From NCBI GenBank assembly GCA_902761755.1, contig CACWLP010000005.1:37352-101351 (forward strand): 64,000 bases of DNA, in the 5' to 3' direction. This DNA comes from an uncultured Eubacteriales bacterium (lineage in GTDB: Bacteria; Bacillota; Clostridia; Christensenellales; Aristaeellaceae). The notes below the pieces were generated by a model. The model saw nothing but the letters and a program-made list of their open reading frames with translations, was not told where the DNA came from and searched no databases. A program made the position numbers and the translations under genes. This document shows, piece by piece, positions 36,237 through 44,810 of this stretch; the first letter of the stretch is position 1; every line of letters begins with the position of its first letter.

Positions 36237-37061
36237 TCAGATCAGCCCCAGCTTTTCAAAGCCCCAGTACAGCCCGTCGTCTTCCACCGCGGGGCAGACA
36301 AGATCGCTGATTTCCTTGAGCTTGGGGCTGCCGTTGTCCATGCAGACGGAGCAGCCCACCGTCTGGATCATTTCCAGATCGTTCATGCTGTCGCCGAAGC
36401 CGATGGTGTCCTCCAGGGGAAGGCCGAAGTGCTCCGCCACGATGCGGACGCCCCGGCCCTTGTCGAACCGGCGGTTGATGAGCTCGCCGTTTAAACACTG
36501 ATAGGCCGCCACGTCCTGCACCACGAAGTTGAAATCCTTTTCCAGCGCCTGCCGGGCGGGCTCCAGCTGGGACGCGGTCTTGCACATGAACACGATCTTG
36601 TAGACCGGCCGCCCGTCGTATTCCCGCATGGGCAGGATGTTGAGCTGCTCCGCCAGGGCCTTGCGCCAGCGCACCAGCTCGCTGTTGCCCTCCCCCGCCT
36701 GGGCCAGGAATTCCCCCAGGTCCTCGTCGCCCCAGGTGGCATCCTTCGCCTCGATGGTGCGGAACACGCCGTTTTCCCTGAGCAAACGCATCCCCGTTTC
36801 CAGCTGCTCCGCCGTCATGGGGCAGTCGAAAAGCACTTCTTCCCCGGCGAACACGTAGCCCCCGGCCCCGGCCACCGCGCCGTCGAAGCCCAGCGCCAGC
36901 ACCGGGGAGAGCATGGCGGGGTTGCGCCCCGTGCACAGGAACACCTTATGCCCCAGGGCCTGGGCGCGCTTCACCGCCCGCATGGCGCTCTCCGGCGGCG
37001 TGTTGCTCCCGGCGGGGGTCAGCGTGCCGTCGATGTCCAGAAAAATCAGTTTTTTCTTCAT
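36237..37061 (-). CDS. HAD-superfamily hydrolase, Cof subfamily
   Basis: This 274-residue cytoplasmic sugar-phosphatase-like protein has HAD motif I FLDIDGTLTP (nucleophile Asp), motif II in FLCTGRN, motif III Lys in KGRGVRIVAEHF, and motif IV GFGDSMNDLEMI. The long cap between motifs II and III is the C2B type of the Cof/YbjI group. In this operon it may dephosphorylate a sugar phosphate that accumulates during sucrose use. AAGGAG precedes the ATG, 12 nt after the GH13 gene. Confidence 0.92.
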   Translation of the reverse strand: MKKKLIFLDIDGTLTPAGSNTPPESAMRAVKRAQALGHKVFLCTGRNPAMLSPVLALGFDGAVAGAGGYVFAGEEVLFDCPMTAEQLETGMRLLRENGVFRTIEAKDATWGDEDLGEFLAQAGEGNSELVRWRKALAEQLNILPMREYDGRPVYKIVFMCKTASQLEPARQALEKDFNFVVQDVAAYQCLNGELINRRFDKGRGVRIVAEHFGLPLEDTIGFGDSMNDLEMIQTVGCSVCMDNGSPKLKEISDLVCPAVEDDGLYWGFEKLGLI

Positions 37062-37073
37062 GGCGCATTCTCC

Positions 37074-38918
37074 TTAAAACGTATGCAGCAGCCAGCGGAA
37101 GCCGCCGGCGGGCACGCGCACCGCCCCGGCGTCCGTTTCCGTCAGGTCCATCAGGTCGGTATAGATTTCCCGGTCCTTGATCCAGGCGGTCTGCTCCCCG
37201 TCGGCGAAATTGAACAGGGCCAGCAGCTTTTCCCCCCGGTAATAGCGCCCGATGCCCAGCACGTGGTCATTCCCCGTATCCAGCAGCCAGGTATCCGCCT
37301 CGGTGTCGAAGGCGGGGTGCTCCGCCCGGATCTTTTCCATCTTCTGCAGCGCGGAAAAGAGCTTTCCTTCCACCGTGGTCTTTTTCGTGCGCTTTTCCGC
37401 CTTTTTCCAGTCCATATTCCCCCGGTGCAGGTAGCGGCTGTCCTCCCGTTTCAGGGGATCGCCGTGGTAGGCGCCGTCGTTCTCCTGGCCGATCTCGTCG
37501 CCGCTGTAAAGAACCGGCACGCCGCTTAAGGTGAACATGAAGGCGTGCAGCGTTTCGTCCAGCCGGATCGCCTGGGCCATGGCCTGCTTATCGCCGCTTT
37601 CCCGGGCTGCCTCAATGCCGCACAGAGACGCCGTGGTGCCGCAGAGCCGGGCGTCCCCCAGCCGCGGATCGTCGTTGTAGAGCTCTCCCCGGGCGGGGCT
37701 GCCAGGCCATTTGCCCGTCAGGTAATCGTTCAGGTATTTCTTGTGGGGCACCTCCTGCCAGCCGAAGCGGGAAAGGAAGCCGTAATCCAGCCCCCAGCCG
37801 ATATCGTCGTGGCAGCGCAGGTAATTGAGGAACGTATAATCCCGGGGCAGGGAAAACACCTGCGCCATCTGGTGCGCCAGCAGCCGCACGTCCCGGGTGG
37901 CCACGGTGTGCCAGACGGTGGCCATGGTGGTGACGTTGTAAAGCAGATGGCATTCGGGCTTTTCCACCGTGCCGAAATACGGCGCCACCTTGCTGGGCTC
38001 CATCACCACCTCGCCCAGCAGCAAGGTGCCGGGGCACACGATCTCGCAGGCCATGCGCATCATGCGCACCAGGGTGTGCACCTGGGGCAGGTTCCGGCAG
38101 GAGGTGCCCAGGGCCTTCCAGATGTAAGGCACCGCGTCCAGACGGATCACGTCCACCCCGTGGTTGCACAGGAAGAGCATGTTGTCCGTCATGTCGTTGA
38201 AAACGGTGGGGTTGGCGTAATTCAGGTCCCACTGGTAGGGATAGAAGGTGGTCATCACCGCCTTGCCCGCCTCCTCGCACCAGGTAAAGTTTCCCGGCGC
38301 GGTGGTGGGGAACACCTGGGGCACGGTCTGCTCGAAGGCGTTGGGCAGCGTCCAGTCGTCGTAGAAGAAATACCGGGCCTGGTATTCCTTATCCCCCGCC
38401 TTGGCGCGGCGGGCCCATTCGTGGTCCTCGCTGGTGTGGTTCATCACGAAGTCCAGGCACAGGGCGATGCCCCGCTCGTGGCAGTCGTCCGCCAGGGCCC
38501 GAAGATCCTCCATGGTGCCCAATTCCGGCTGCACCCGGCGGAAATCGCTGACCGCGTAGCCCCCGTCGCTGCGGCCGGCGGGGCTTTCCAGCAGGGGCAT
38601 GAGATGCAGGTAGCTGACGCCGCAGTCGGTGATGTAATCCAGCTTGTCCCGGACGCCCCGGAGGGTGCCCGCGAAGGCGCTGACGTACATCAGCATGCCC
38701 ACCAGGTCGTGCCCCTTGTACCAGTCCGGGTATTCCTCCCGGGCCCGGTCCATCATTTTCAGGGGCTCCGGCCGCTCCTCCCAGGCGCGGTAGAGCATGT
38801 CCGTAAAGTAATCGTATGCCCGCATGTCGCTGTGGTACAGCTCGCAGTACAGCCACTTGAGCTCGTCCTCATGCCGGCGGAAACGGGACGTAAATTCGCT
38901 TTTCCAATGGCTCTTCAT
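37074..38918 (-). CDS. amylosucrase-family glycoside hydrolase (GH13, subfamily 4-like)
   Basis: This 614-residue cytoplasmic enzyme cleaves sucrose by glucosyl transfer or hydrolysis. The amylosucrase pattern is clear: GVSYLHLMPLLESP, LDFVMNHTSEDHEWARRA, VDVIRLDAVPYIWK (nucleophile Asp), LLGEVV (acid/base Glu) and NYLRCHDDIGWG (third Asp). The ATG at 38918 is chosen because GAGGAGG lies 10 nt upstream; the ATG at 38927, which overlaps the fructokinase stop, has spacing of only 1. Products would be fructose for the adjacent fructokinase, and glucose or a short glucan. Confidence 0.9.
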   Translation of the reverse strand: MKSHWKSEFTSRFRRHEDELKWLYCELYHSDMRAYDYFTDMLYRAWEERPEPLKMMDRAREEYPDWYKGHDLVGMLMYVSAFAGTLRGVRDKLDYITDCGVSYLHLMPLLESPAGRSDGGYAVSDFRRVQPELGTMEDLRALADDCHERGIALCLDFVMNHTSEDHEWARRAKAGDKEYQARYFFYDDWTLPNAFEQTVPQVFPTTAPGNFTWCEEAGKAVMTTFYPYQWDLNYANPTVFNDMTDNMLFLCNHGVDVIRLDAVPYIWKALGTSCRNLPQVHTLVRMMRMACEIVCPGTLLLGEVVMEPSKVAPYFGTVEKPECHLLYNVTTMATVWHTVATRDVRLLAHQMAQVFSLPRDYTFLNYLRCHDDIGWGLDYGFLSRFGWQEVPHKKYLNDYLTGKWPGSPARGELYNDDPRLGDARLCGTTASLCGIEAARESGDKQAMAQAIRLDETLHAFMFTLSGVPVLYSGDEIGQENDGAYHGDPLKREDSRYLHRGNMDWKKAEKRTKKTTVEGKLFSALQKMEKIRAEHPAFDTEADTWLLDTGNDHVLGIGRYYRGEKLLALFNFADGEQTAWIKDREIYTDLMDLTETDAGAVRVPAGGFRWLLHTF

Positions 38919-38923
38919 TTTCG

Positions 38924-39859
38924 TCATCCCTCCTCGGTTTCCCGCAGCGTGGGCATGGCGGGGATAGCCCCCGGGCGGCTGGCGGTGATGGACGCCGCCT
39001 TGTTGGCGAAGCCCACGAAAGCGTTCAGCTCCTCCGCGGTCAGGCCGTCGATGCCGCCCCGGCGGGCGATGCGGCTTAAGAGGGCGCCGAAGAAGGTATC
39101 CCCCGCGCCGTTGGTGTCCGCCACCTTCACCGGGCAGCCGGGCACGGTGCCCGTCAGGGCGCCGCAGCGCCACATGGCCCCGCGGGCCCCCAGCGTCACC
39201 ACCGCCAGGCGCACCCCCAGCTCCATCAGCTTCTCAAGGGCGGCTTCCGGCTCCTTCACGCCGCACAGCAGCGCCGTTTCCTCGTCGCTGATCTTCACGA
39301 TGTCGCACAGCGGCAGCACGGCGCGCATCTGAATAACGGCCTCCGCCTCCGAATCCCACAGTACCGAGCGGTAATTGGGATCGTAGGTGATCAGAGCCCC
39401 AGCGGCCTTGGCGCTCCGCACCGCGGCCACCACCGCCTCCCGGCATTCGGGATCGGTGAGGCTGACGCTGCCGAAATGCAGGATGCCCGTGCCCCGCACG
39501 GCCTCCTTTGCCTGTTCCATGTCGATGCGGGTGTCCGCCCCGGGCTTGCGGCAGAAGGAAAAGCTGCGCTCCCCGCGGGCGTCCACCGTCACCACCGCCA
39601 AGGTGGTGCTGGCGCCTTTCGCGGTCTGCAGCCCGTCCGCGGACACGCCGAAGCGCACCAGCGTATCCCGCAGCAACGCGCCGAAGGCATCCTCCCCCAC
39701 GCACCCCACGAAGGCGGCCTCCGCCCCCAGCTTCGCCGCCGCAACGGCCACGTTGGCCGGCGCGCCGCCGGGGTTCGCCGCAAAATGGGGTATGCCGTTT
39801 TCGTCGATCCGGGTTTGAGTCATGTCCACCAGGATTTCACCGATAGCCGTGATTTTCAC
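38924..39859 (-). CDS. scrK: fructokinase (PfkB family)
   Basis: This 311-residue ribokinase-family enzyme phosphorylates fructose. ITAIGEILVDMTQ at the N-terminus, NPGGAPANVAVAAAKLGAEA (PfkB signature 1) and DTNGAGDTFFGALLSRIA (signature 2 with the catalytic Asp) are all present. Length is normal. It is the first gene of the locus behind a sigma-A promoter, and its end overlaps or abuts the sucrose-cleaving GH13 gene, which supports fructose as substrate. Confidence 0.92.
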   Translation of the reverse strand: MKITAIGEILVDMTQTRIDENGIPHFAANPGGAPANVAVAAAKLGAEAAFVGCVGEDAFGALLRDTLVRFGVSADGLQTAKGASTTLAVVTVDARGERSFSFCRKPGADTRIDMEQAKEAVRGTGILHFGSVSLTDPECREAVVAAVRSAKAAGALITYDPNYRSVLWDSEAEAVIQMRAVLPLCDIVKISDEETALLCGVKEPEAALEKLMELGVRLAVVTLGARGAMWRCGALTGTVPGCPVKVADTNGAGDTFFGALLSRIARRGGIDGLTAEELNAFVGFANKAASITASRPGAIPAMPTLRETEEG

Positions 39860-39912
39860 TTTTGCACCTCGCTGTAAGCGGCATGAAGCCGGATATCCCT
39901 GTTTCTGAATCC

Positions 39913-39941
39913 ATTATATCATCCGCGCCGGAGAAACGCAA
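39913..39941 (-). promoter_or_regulatory. sigma-A promoter of the fructokinase locus
   Basis: On the minus strand TTGCGT (39941-39936), 17 bp and TATAAT (39918-39913). Confidence 0.75.
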
Positions 39942-39985
39942 CGGAAAAAAACATCCGCCGCCCGGCTGCATTTTTTGCATCCGGA

Positions 39986-40014
39986 TTGCATGCCGCCGCA
40001 GATTATGGTATAAT
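39986..40014 (+). promoter_or_regulatory. sigma-A promoter of the nucleoside hydrolase gene
   Basis: TTGCAT (39986-39991), 17 bp and TATAAT (40009-40014). The expected start of transcription is at about 40021. Confidence 0.78.
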
Positions 40015-40022
40015 CGGAAAAA

Positions 40023-40943
40023 ATGTTCCCGGGGCGGCGTCCGGGCCGGAAAGAAGTGTTCCCTTTGCTTCAGTTTCAGGTGCCGGAGCAGAAAAGGCTT
40101 CGGGTGATCGTGGATACGGACGCCGCCTGCGAGGCGGACGATCCCTTCGCCATCGCCTACGCGTTGATGAGCCCCAAGCTCCTGGTGCGCGCGGTGACGG
40201 CGGCGCATTTCGCCCAGCCCGGATCCATGGAACAAAGCCGGGAAGCCGCCCTGCGGGTGACGCAGGCCATGGGATCGGACGTGCCGGTGCTGCGGGGCGA
40301 GGAAGGCCCCGGCGGCGGAGGCGCGCCGTCCGAGGCTGTTCAGCGGATGATCCGGGAAGCCCGGATAGACGATCCGCGCCCCCTGTTCATCCTGTGTATG
40401 GGCGCGCTGACCAATATCGCCCGGGCGCTGCGGGACGCGCCGGATATCGCAAATCGGCTCACGGTGGTTTCCATCGGCGGCCATCCCTACGGGGAAAACC
40501 GTCCGCCCTGGCGGGAATTCAATTTCGGCAACGATCCGGACGCGGCCAACGCCGTGCTGCAATCCGCCGCCCCGGTGTGGCAGATCCCCTCCGACGTGTA
40601 CGGCAGCATCCGGGTGGGGCTGGCGGAGCTGCAGGAGCAGGTGATGCCCTACGGAAAGATCGGCCGGTATCTGTTCGAGCAGATGATTGCCTACAACATG
40701 ACCCCGGAAGCCGCGTGGACCCAGGGCGAAAGCTGGTCCCTGGGGGATTCCCCCGCGGTGGCCGCGGTGCTGCACCCCGCCTGCGGGCGCACGGCGCGCC
40801 GCCCCGTCTGCCGGGTGGAAAACGATACCTCCTATTCGCCCCTGCCCGGCGGGCGGGAGATCCTGGTTTATCAGGATATGGACAGCCGGTACCTGCTGGG
40901 GGATTTCTACGCCAAGCTGCACCTGCTGTATCCCCGGACGTGA
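40023..40943 (+). CDS. nucleoside hydrolase (inosine-uridine preferring family)
   Basis: This enzyme splits ribonucleosides into base and ribose. The calcium-binding Asp cluster VDTDAACEADDPFAIAYAL is near residue 30, followed by FILCMGALTNIARAL; NFGNDPDAANAVLQ and the late ND of RVENDTSY complete the active site. The start is doubtful. The ATG at 40023 would leave a leader of about 2 nt; TTG at 40065, with GAAAGAAG about 7 nt upstream, gives a better N-terminus (LQFQVPEQKRLRVIVDTD). It precedes the GGDEF gene by 27 nt, so both probably share a transcript. Confidence 0.85.
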   Translation: MFPGRRPGRKEVFPLLQFQVPEQKRLRVIVDTDAACEADDPFAIAYALMSPKLLVRAVTAAHFAQPGSMEQSREAALRVTQAMGSDVPVLRGEEGPGGGGAPSEAVQRMIREARIDDPRPLFILCMGALTNIARALRDAPDIANRLTVVSIGGHPYGENRPPWREFNFGNDPDAANAVLQSAAPVWQIPSDVYGSIRVGLAELQEQVMPYGKIGRYLFEQMIAYNMTPEAAWTQGESWSLGDSPAVAAVLHPACGRTARRPVCRVENDTSYSPLPGGREILVYQDMDSRYLLGDFYAKLHLLYPRT

Positions 40944-40970
40944 GCAGAAAAGAAAAACAGGGAAAAGAAA

Positions 40971-42944
40971 ATGGAAGAAAAACGCACGGAACGCAAAGAA
41001 GAAGAGCTGTCTCCCCTCCCCGCCGGCCGGAAAACCGTCGCGGTCTTTATTTCCGCGCTCTATGAGGACATGGTGCGCCAGACCGTGGACGGCCTGCTGG
41101 AGGCCGCCCGGGGAGAAAACGTGAAGCTCGTCTTCTTCGCCAGCTTCGCGGACAACCACACCAGCAAGAATTACGATCTGTATCAGGATTACGACGTGGG
41201 CGACTTTGTGGTGTATCTGCTGCCGGATCTGAAAAAATACGACGCGCTGATCACCTTCGACACCTACATGACCGGCTCCTTCATCGAGCCCATCGACCGG
41301 CTGAAAAAAGCGGTAGCCTGCCCGGTATTCACCCTGGGCACGGTGAAGGAGGGCACCTACAGCATCGTCAACGATCAGGATCTGTCTTTTTCCGAGCTGA
41401 TCGAGCATCTCATCGGCCATCACGGCTGCAGGGACCTCGTCCACGTGGCCGGACCGGTGGAGCGGTCCTTCTGCCTGGAGCGCATCCGGATTTTCCAGAA
41501 CACCCTGTCCGCCCACGGCCTTCCCTGCGGGGACGACCGCATCTACTACGGCACCCTCCGCCCGGATTGCGGCCCGGAGATCGTGGAGAAGATTCTGGCG
41601 CGCTATGCGGAGGAAGGAAAGCGCAGGCTGCCGGAGGCTATCGTCTGCGTCAACGACTATACCGCCATCGGCATCATCAGCGCCTTGGAGGACCGGGGCT
41701 TCCGGGTGCCCCAGGACGTGATCGTCACCGGGTACGACGATATCCTGCGGGCGCAGTTCAACGAGCCGTCCATCACCACCTCCGCCCAGCCCTTCTTCCG
41801 CGTGGGCGAAAATGGCATGAAGCTGGTGCTCAAACGCCTGCGGGGAGAGCCGATAGAAGAAAAAACCGCCGTTCCCGGCGTGCTGTGCCTGCGCCAGTCC
41901 TGCGGATGCGAGCCCGTCTCGGTGCACAAAAAGGATACCATCCGGGAAAAATACATCCGCACGGTCACCAACCTGGAAAACCTGGCCCTGTCCAACACCA
42001 ACCTGATCCTCGGCGGCGCTATCTGCGAAACTGCGGAGGAGCTCTACAGCGAGATCGAAAAGGGCTGCCTGCGGGAAACCGGCTTCCAGGACGCCGCGCT
42101 GTGCCTCATCGACGGGTGGGATCAGAAAAAGCTGATCCAGCACCGGTACACCCTGAAGGAAGAAACCTTCAACGTGGTCTGCGGCACCTGGCACGGCAAG
42201 CCCGTCAGGCGGCAGACCCTGCCCAAGGGCAGGCTGCTCCCGGATGAAATGATGCAGGACGATGTGCCGTACTATATTTTCCCCATCCATCACCTGCAGT
42301 ATTTCCTGGGCTATTTCATTGTGAATCCGCGCCTTAAAGAAATGGAGCAGCTCCACATCAAATCCTGGCTGGTCAGCGTCAGCACGGTGCTGATCAACTG
42401 GCTCTTCCGCAATCAGCTGAAAAACTCCGTGCAGGAGCTTGATTACCTTTACCAGACGGATATGCTCACCGGCCTGTACAACCGCTGGGGCTATTACCGG
42501 TTCTTTGAGAGCTATTACGAGGAATGCCGCGCCGAAGGCGACGAGCTGGCCGTATTCCTCATCGACATGAACAACATGAAAAAAATCAACGACGTCTACG
42601 GCCACGCCGAAGGGGATTTCTGCCTGTGCGTCCTTGCGGAAGCGATGCAGAAAAGCGCCCTGACGGACGAAATCTGCGTCCGCACCGGCGGGGACGAATT
42701 CGTGGTGCTGGCCAAGCACTACGATCAGGAAAAAGAGGAAAGATACCGCCGCCGGATCCGGGAACAGATCGACGAAAGGCTGGAAGCGGCCGGGAAGCAG
42801 TACCAAATCACCGTCAGCATCGGCTGCTGCCGCAGCGTTCCCGGGCCTGTCGCCGACGGCGTTTCGCTCCAGTCCGTGGCGGAAACGTACCTCAAAAAAG
42901 CGGACAAAGCCATGTACCGGGAAAAGAAGCACAAGCCGCAATAA
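40971..42944 (+). CDS. LacI-type sugar-sensor/GGDEF diguanylate cyclase fusion
   Basis: The 657-residue product lacks a signal peptide and membrane segments. Residues 20-310 form a periplasmic-binding-protein-like sensor without the LacI DNA-binding helix-turn-helix (VNDYTAIGIISALEDRGF and VIVTGYDDILRAQF are typical). A middle region (about 325-480) recalls a GAF-like domain. The C-terminus (about 490-650) is a GGDEF domain with DMLTGLYNRWGYY and RTGGDEFVV; the RxxD inhibitory site five residues before GGDEF is absent. Probably a soluble sugar sensor that makes c-di-GMP. The SD is weak (GGGAAAAG). Confidence 0.9.
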   Translation: MEEKRTERKEEELSPLPAGRKTVAVFISALYEDMVRQTVDGLLEAARGENVKLVFFASFADNHTSKNYDLYQDYDVGDFVVYLLPDLKKYDALITFDTYMTGSFIEPIDRLKKAVACPVFTLGTVKEGTYSIVNDQDLSFSELIEHLIGHHGCRDLVHVAGPVERSFCLERIRIFQNTLSAHGLPCGDDRIYYGTLRPDCGPEIVEKILARYAEEGKRRLPEAIVCVNDYTAIGIISALEDRGFRVPQDVIVTGYDDILRAQFNEPSITTSAQPFFRVGENGMKLVLKRLRGEPIEEKTAVPGVLCLRQSCGCEPVSVHKKDTIREKYIRTVTNLENLALSNTNLILGGAICETAEELYSEIEKGCLRETGFQDAALCLIDGWDQKKLIQHRYTLKEETFNVVCGTWHGKPVRRQTLPKGRLLPDEMMQDDVPYYIFPIHHLQYFLGYFIVNPRLKEMEQLHIKSWLVSVSTVLINWLFRNQLKNSVQELDYLYQTDMLTGLYNRWGYYRFFESYYEECRAEGDELAVFLIDMNNMKKINDVYGHAEGDFCLCVLAEAMQKSALTDEICVRTGGDEFVVLAKHYDQEKEERYRRRIREQIDERLEAAGKQYQITVSIGCCRSVPGPVADGVSLQSVAETYLKKADKAMYREKKHKPQ

Positions 42945-42955
42945 ACAAAAAACAT

Positions 42956-43191
42956 GGGGATATTGCAGAAGCCAATCTACAATATCCTGTTTGTTTACAG
43001 GGATATTGGTTTTCAAAAAAAGAATGAGCAACAATGAATACCGGGAAATCGAAGAATCCCGGGGTGGTTTGGAGGGGCCGCAGCCCCTCCAAGCGGAATC
43101 CGCAGCAGCGACCTGTGCGCTGCGAGGAGCATTACGAGAGGAAAAGGCGTTTTATGTCGATCAAATGGAGGATCCATTTGATCGAAGGGGC
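42956..43191 (-). ncRNA. candidate structured RNA/repeat element, copy A
   Basis: Shown in minus orientation to match copy B (52088-52332). In order it has an 11-bp GATCAAATGGA hairpin (43159-43183), a variable hairpin (GCAGCG/CGCTGC), TTGGAGGGGC/GCCCCTCCAA, CCGGG/CCCGG, and a final stem formed by GGATATTG (minus strand 42987-42980) with CAATATCC (42965-42958). That same arm can instead pair with CAATATCC at 43008-43001. It starts about 40 nt after the AEC carrier stop. No protein is encoded. It could be a 3'-UTR RNA, an independent RNA, or a mobile palindromic repeat. Confidence 0.5.
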
Positions 43192-43211
43192 TGTGCAGCA
43201 GCCCCTTTTTT
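43187..43211 (+). terminator. Rho-independent terminator after the GGDEF gene
   Basis: GGGGCTG-tgcag-CAGCCCC followed by TTTTTT. It overlaps the outer end of repeat copy A. Confidence 0.78.
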
Positions 43212-43223
43212 CCGTCTGCCGGA

Positions 43224-44150
43224 TCATCCGACGGCTGCCAGCGCCACGAACCCCAGCAGCGTCACCATCGTGGAAACCGACAGCGCGGAGGACAGATACG
43301 CTCTCTGCTTATCGTCGTTGGAAAAGACGGGCAGCACGTAGGGCGGCGGCAGCAGGAACATGAGCAGCATGGGCTTTTCCCACGCCGCCTGGGGCCACAG
43401 CGCCCGGAACAGAAGCAGCGCGGCGCCGCCCAGCACCGCCATGACGGCCAGCCGCAGGCCCACCGCCTGCAGCGCGGCGCGCCAGGGGATATCCCGCAGC
43501 ACCAAATCGTACCCCACGCTGATCAGGATCAGCGCGCTCACCGGCGCCGCGGCGATCTGGGCGCAGGCGTCCAGGATCGCTTTTCCTTCGCCCATGGCCT
43601 GATACAGCCCCGTGACCCCCAGCAGCACCCCGGCGGCGATGGAAATGATGATGGGCGACAGCGCCATTTCTTTTACGATCCCGGCCGGCGATTTCTTTTT
43701 TCCCTCCGCCTCCCGGGCAAGCAGCGCCTTATAAAGCGTGAACACGAACAGCACCTGCCCCAGGTCGATCCGGGCGAAATCCGCCAGCTTCTCACGGCCG
43801 TAGAGCAGCTCAAACAGGGCGTAGCCCAGCATGCCCGCCTCAAAGCCCGTGGTCAGGAAGGGCAGGAACCGGCTTTGGATCCCCAGCGCTTTCCCGCCGG
43901 CTTTCCCCAGATAAAAAGCGGCGCAGCACAGCGCGAACATGATCAGCGGCACCGCCAGCATGGCCGGGGAATATTCCGCCGACGCAAACGTGCTAAGCAG
44001 CACCGCCGGCAGCCCGATCTGTACCGCCACGGTCTTGAGCGCGTCCACGCCCTGCCGGGTCAGGATCCTTTTCGCCCGGCACAGCATGCCGATCCCCAGC
44101 ATCAGGATCACCGGCAGCACCGTGGAAAGCACCTGAACGCCCCTGTCCAT
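43224..44150 (-). CDS. AEC family transporter (auxin efflux carrier-like)
   Basis: This 308-residue protein has about ten membrane segments with the two-repeat AEC fold; bacterial members export or exchange organic acids such as malate or malonate. It shows GIGMLCRAKRILTRQGVDAL at the N-terminus, MLGYALFELLYG in the first half and the C-terminal LPPPYVLPVFSNDD, in which the Pro-rich bend is a family hallmark. AAGGGGTG precedes the ATG, 3 nt after ogt. It is the last gene of the feo operon. Confidence 0.88.
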   Translation of the reverse strand: MDRGVQVLSTVLPVILMLGIGMLCRAKRILTRQGVDALKTVAVQIGLPAVLLSTFASAEYSPAMLAVPLIMFALCCAAFYLGKAGGKALGIQSRFLPFLTTGFEAGMLGYALFELLYGREKLADFARIDLGQVLFVFTLYKALLAREAEGKKKSPAGIVKEMALSPIIISIAAGVLLGVTGLYQAMGEGKAILDACAQIAAAPVSALILISVGYDLVLRDIPWRAALQAVGLRLAVMAVLGGAALLLFRALWPQAAWEKPMLLMFLLPPPYVLPVFSNDDKQRAYLSSALSVSTMVTLLGFVALAAVG

Positions 44151-44153
44151 ATG

Positions 44154-44660
44154 TCACCCCTTTTTCCGCGCCCCGTCTTTTTCCAGGGCCAACAGCCATT
44201 TTTTCCTCTCCAGGCCCCCGGCGTAGCCCGTCAGCGCCCCGTCCGCACCGATCACCCGGTGGCAGGGCACCATCAGGGAAATGGGGTTGCGCCCCACCGC
44301 GGCCCCCACTGCCCGGGAAGCGGCGCGCCCGGCGCCCAGCCGGGCGGCGATCTCCCCGTAGGTCGCTGTCTGCCCGTACGGGATCAGAAGCAGTTCTGCC
44401 CAGACCGCCCGGGAAAACGCCGTGCCCGCCAGCAGAAGCGGCGGCGGCGCGCCCGGCTCCGTCCCGGCAAAATACTTTTCCAGCCAGCGGTCCGCCGCGT
44501 CGAACGCCGGCAGGGGCATTTCTTTTTCCGTTCCGTCCAGCCCCGCGCCGAAGCGCTTCTGCCCCTGGAACCACAGCCCGGCGACGGCCTCGCCCTCGCC
44601 GGCCATGAGGATCATGCCCAGGGGCGAAAAATAGCGGTGGATCCGGCGCACGGCGCTCAC
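44154..44660 (-). CDS. ogt: methylated-DNA-[protein]-cysteine S-methyltransferase
   Basis: This suicide enzyme removes alkyl groups from O6-guanine in DNA. The 168-residue product has the acceptor Cys in MVPCHRVIGADG, the DNA-binding PYGQTATYGEIAARLG helix-turn-helix and the RAVGAAVGRNP arginine-finger loop. The proposed start is GTG at 44660, overlapping the TGA of the Cys-rich protein gene (GTGA); a GTG at 44651 is possible. The SD is weak, which fits coupling to the upstream gene. Confidence 0.92.
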   Translation of the reverse strand: MSAVRRIHRYFSPLGMILMAGEGEAVAGLWFQGQKRFGAGLDGTEKEMPLPAFDAADRWLEKYFAGTEPGAPPPLLLAGTAFSRAVWAELLLIPYGQTATYGEIAARLGAGRAASRAVGAAVGRNPISLMVPCHRVIGADGALTGYAGGLERKKWLLALEKDGARKKG

Positions 44661-44797
44661 AGCCCGCAGCCGCCCCGCCGGGAGCAGCCTTCGCAGCATC
44701 CGCCGCAGCCGTTTTTCTTTCTCTTCCGCGCGCCCAGCATCCCCAGCGCCGCGATCAGGGCGATCCCCGCCAGGATCAGGATATCCCACAGATTCAT
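44657..44797 (-). CDS. FeoB-associated Cys-rich membrane protein
   Basis: This 46-residue protein has one N-terminal membrane helix (LWDILILAGIALIAALGML), a basic KRKK stop, and a Cys cluster CGGCCEGC followed by a last Cys near the C-terminus. The pattern and the position 13 nt after feoB match the FeoB-associated Cys-rich family (FeoB_associated), which is thought to assist ferrous iron uptake. AAAGGAAC lies about 8 nt before the ATG. Confidence 0.85.
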   Translation of the reverse strand: MNLWDILILAGIALIAALGMLGARKRKKNGCGGCCEGCSRRGGCGL

Positions 44798-44810
44798 GGC
44801 CGTTCCTTTC

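Noticed and set aside
39837-43034. A 1065-codon minus-strand frame through the nucleoside hydrolase and GGDEF genes
   Set aside because: The plus-strand genes have clear motifs. The antisense frame starts inside repeat copy A, and its composition is that of a GC-driven shadow. The peptide match between its start and a frame in copy B reflects DNA repeat identity, not coding.
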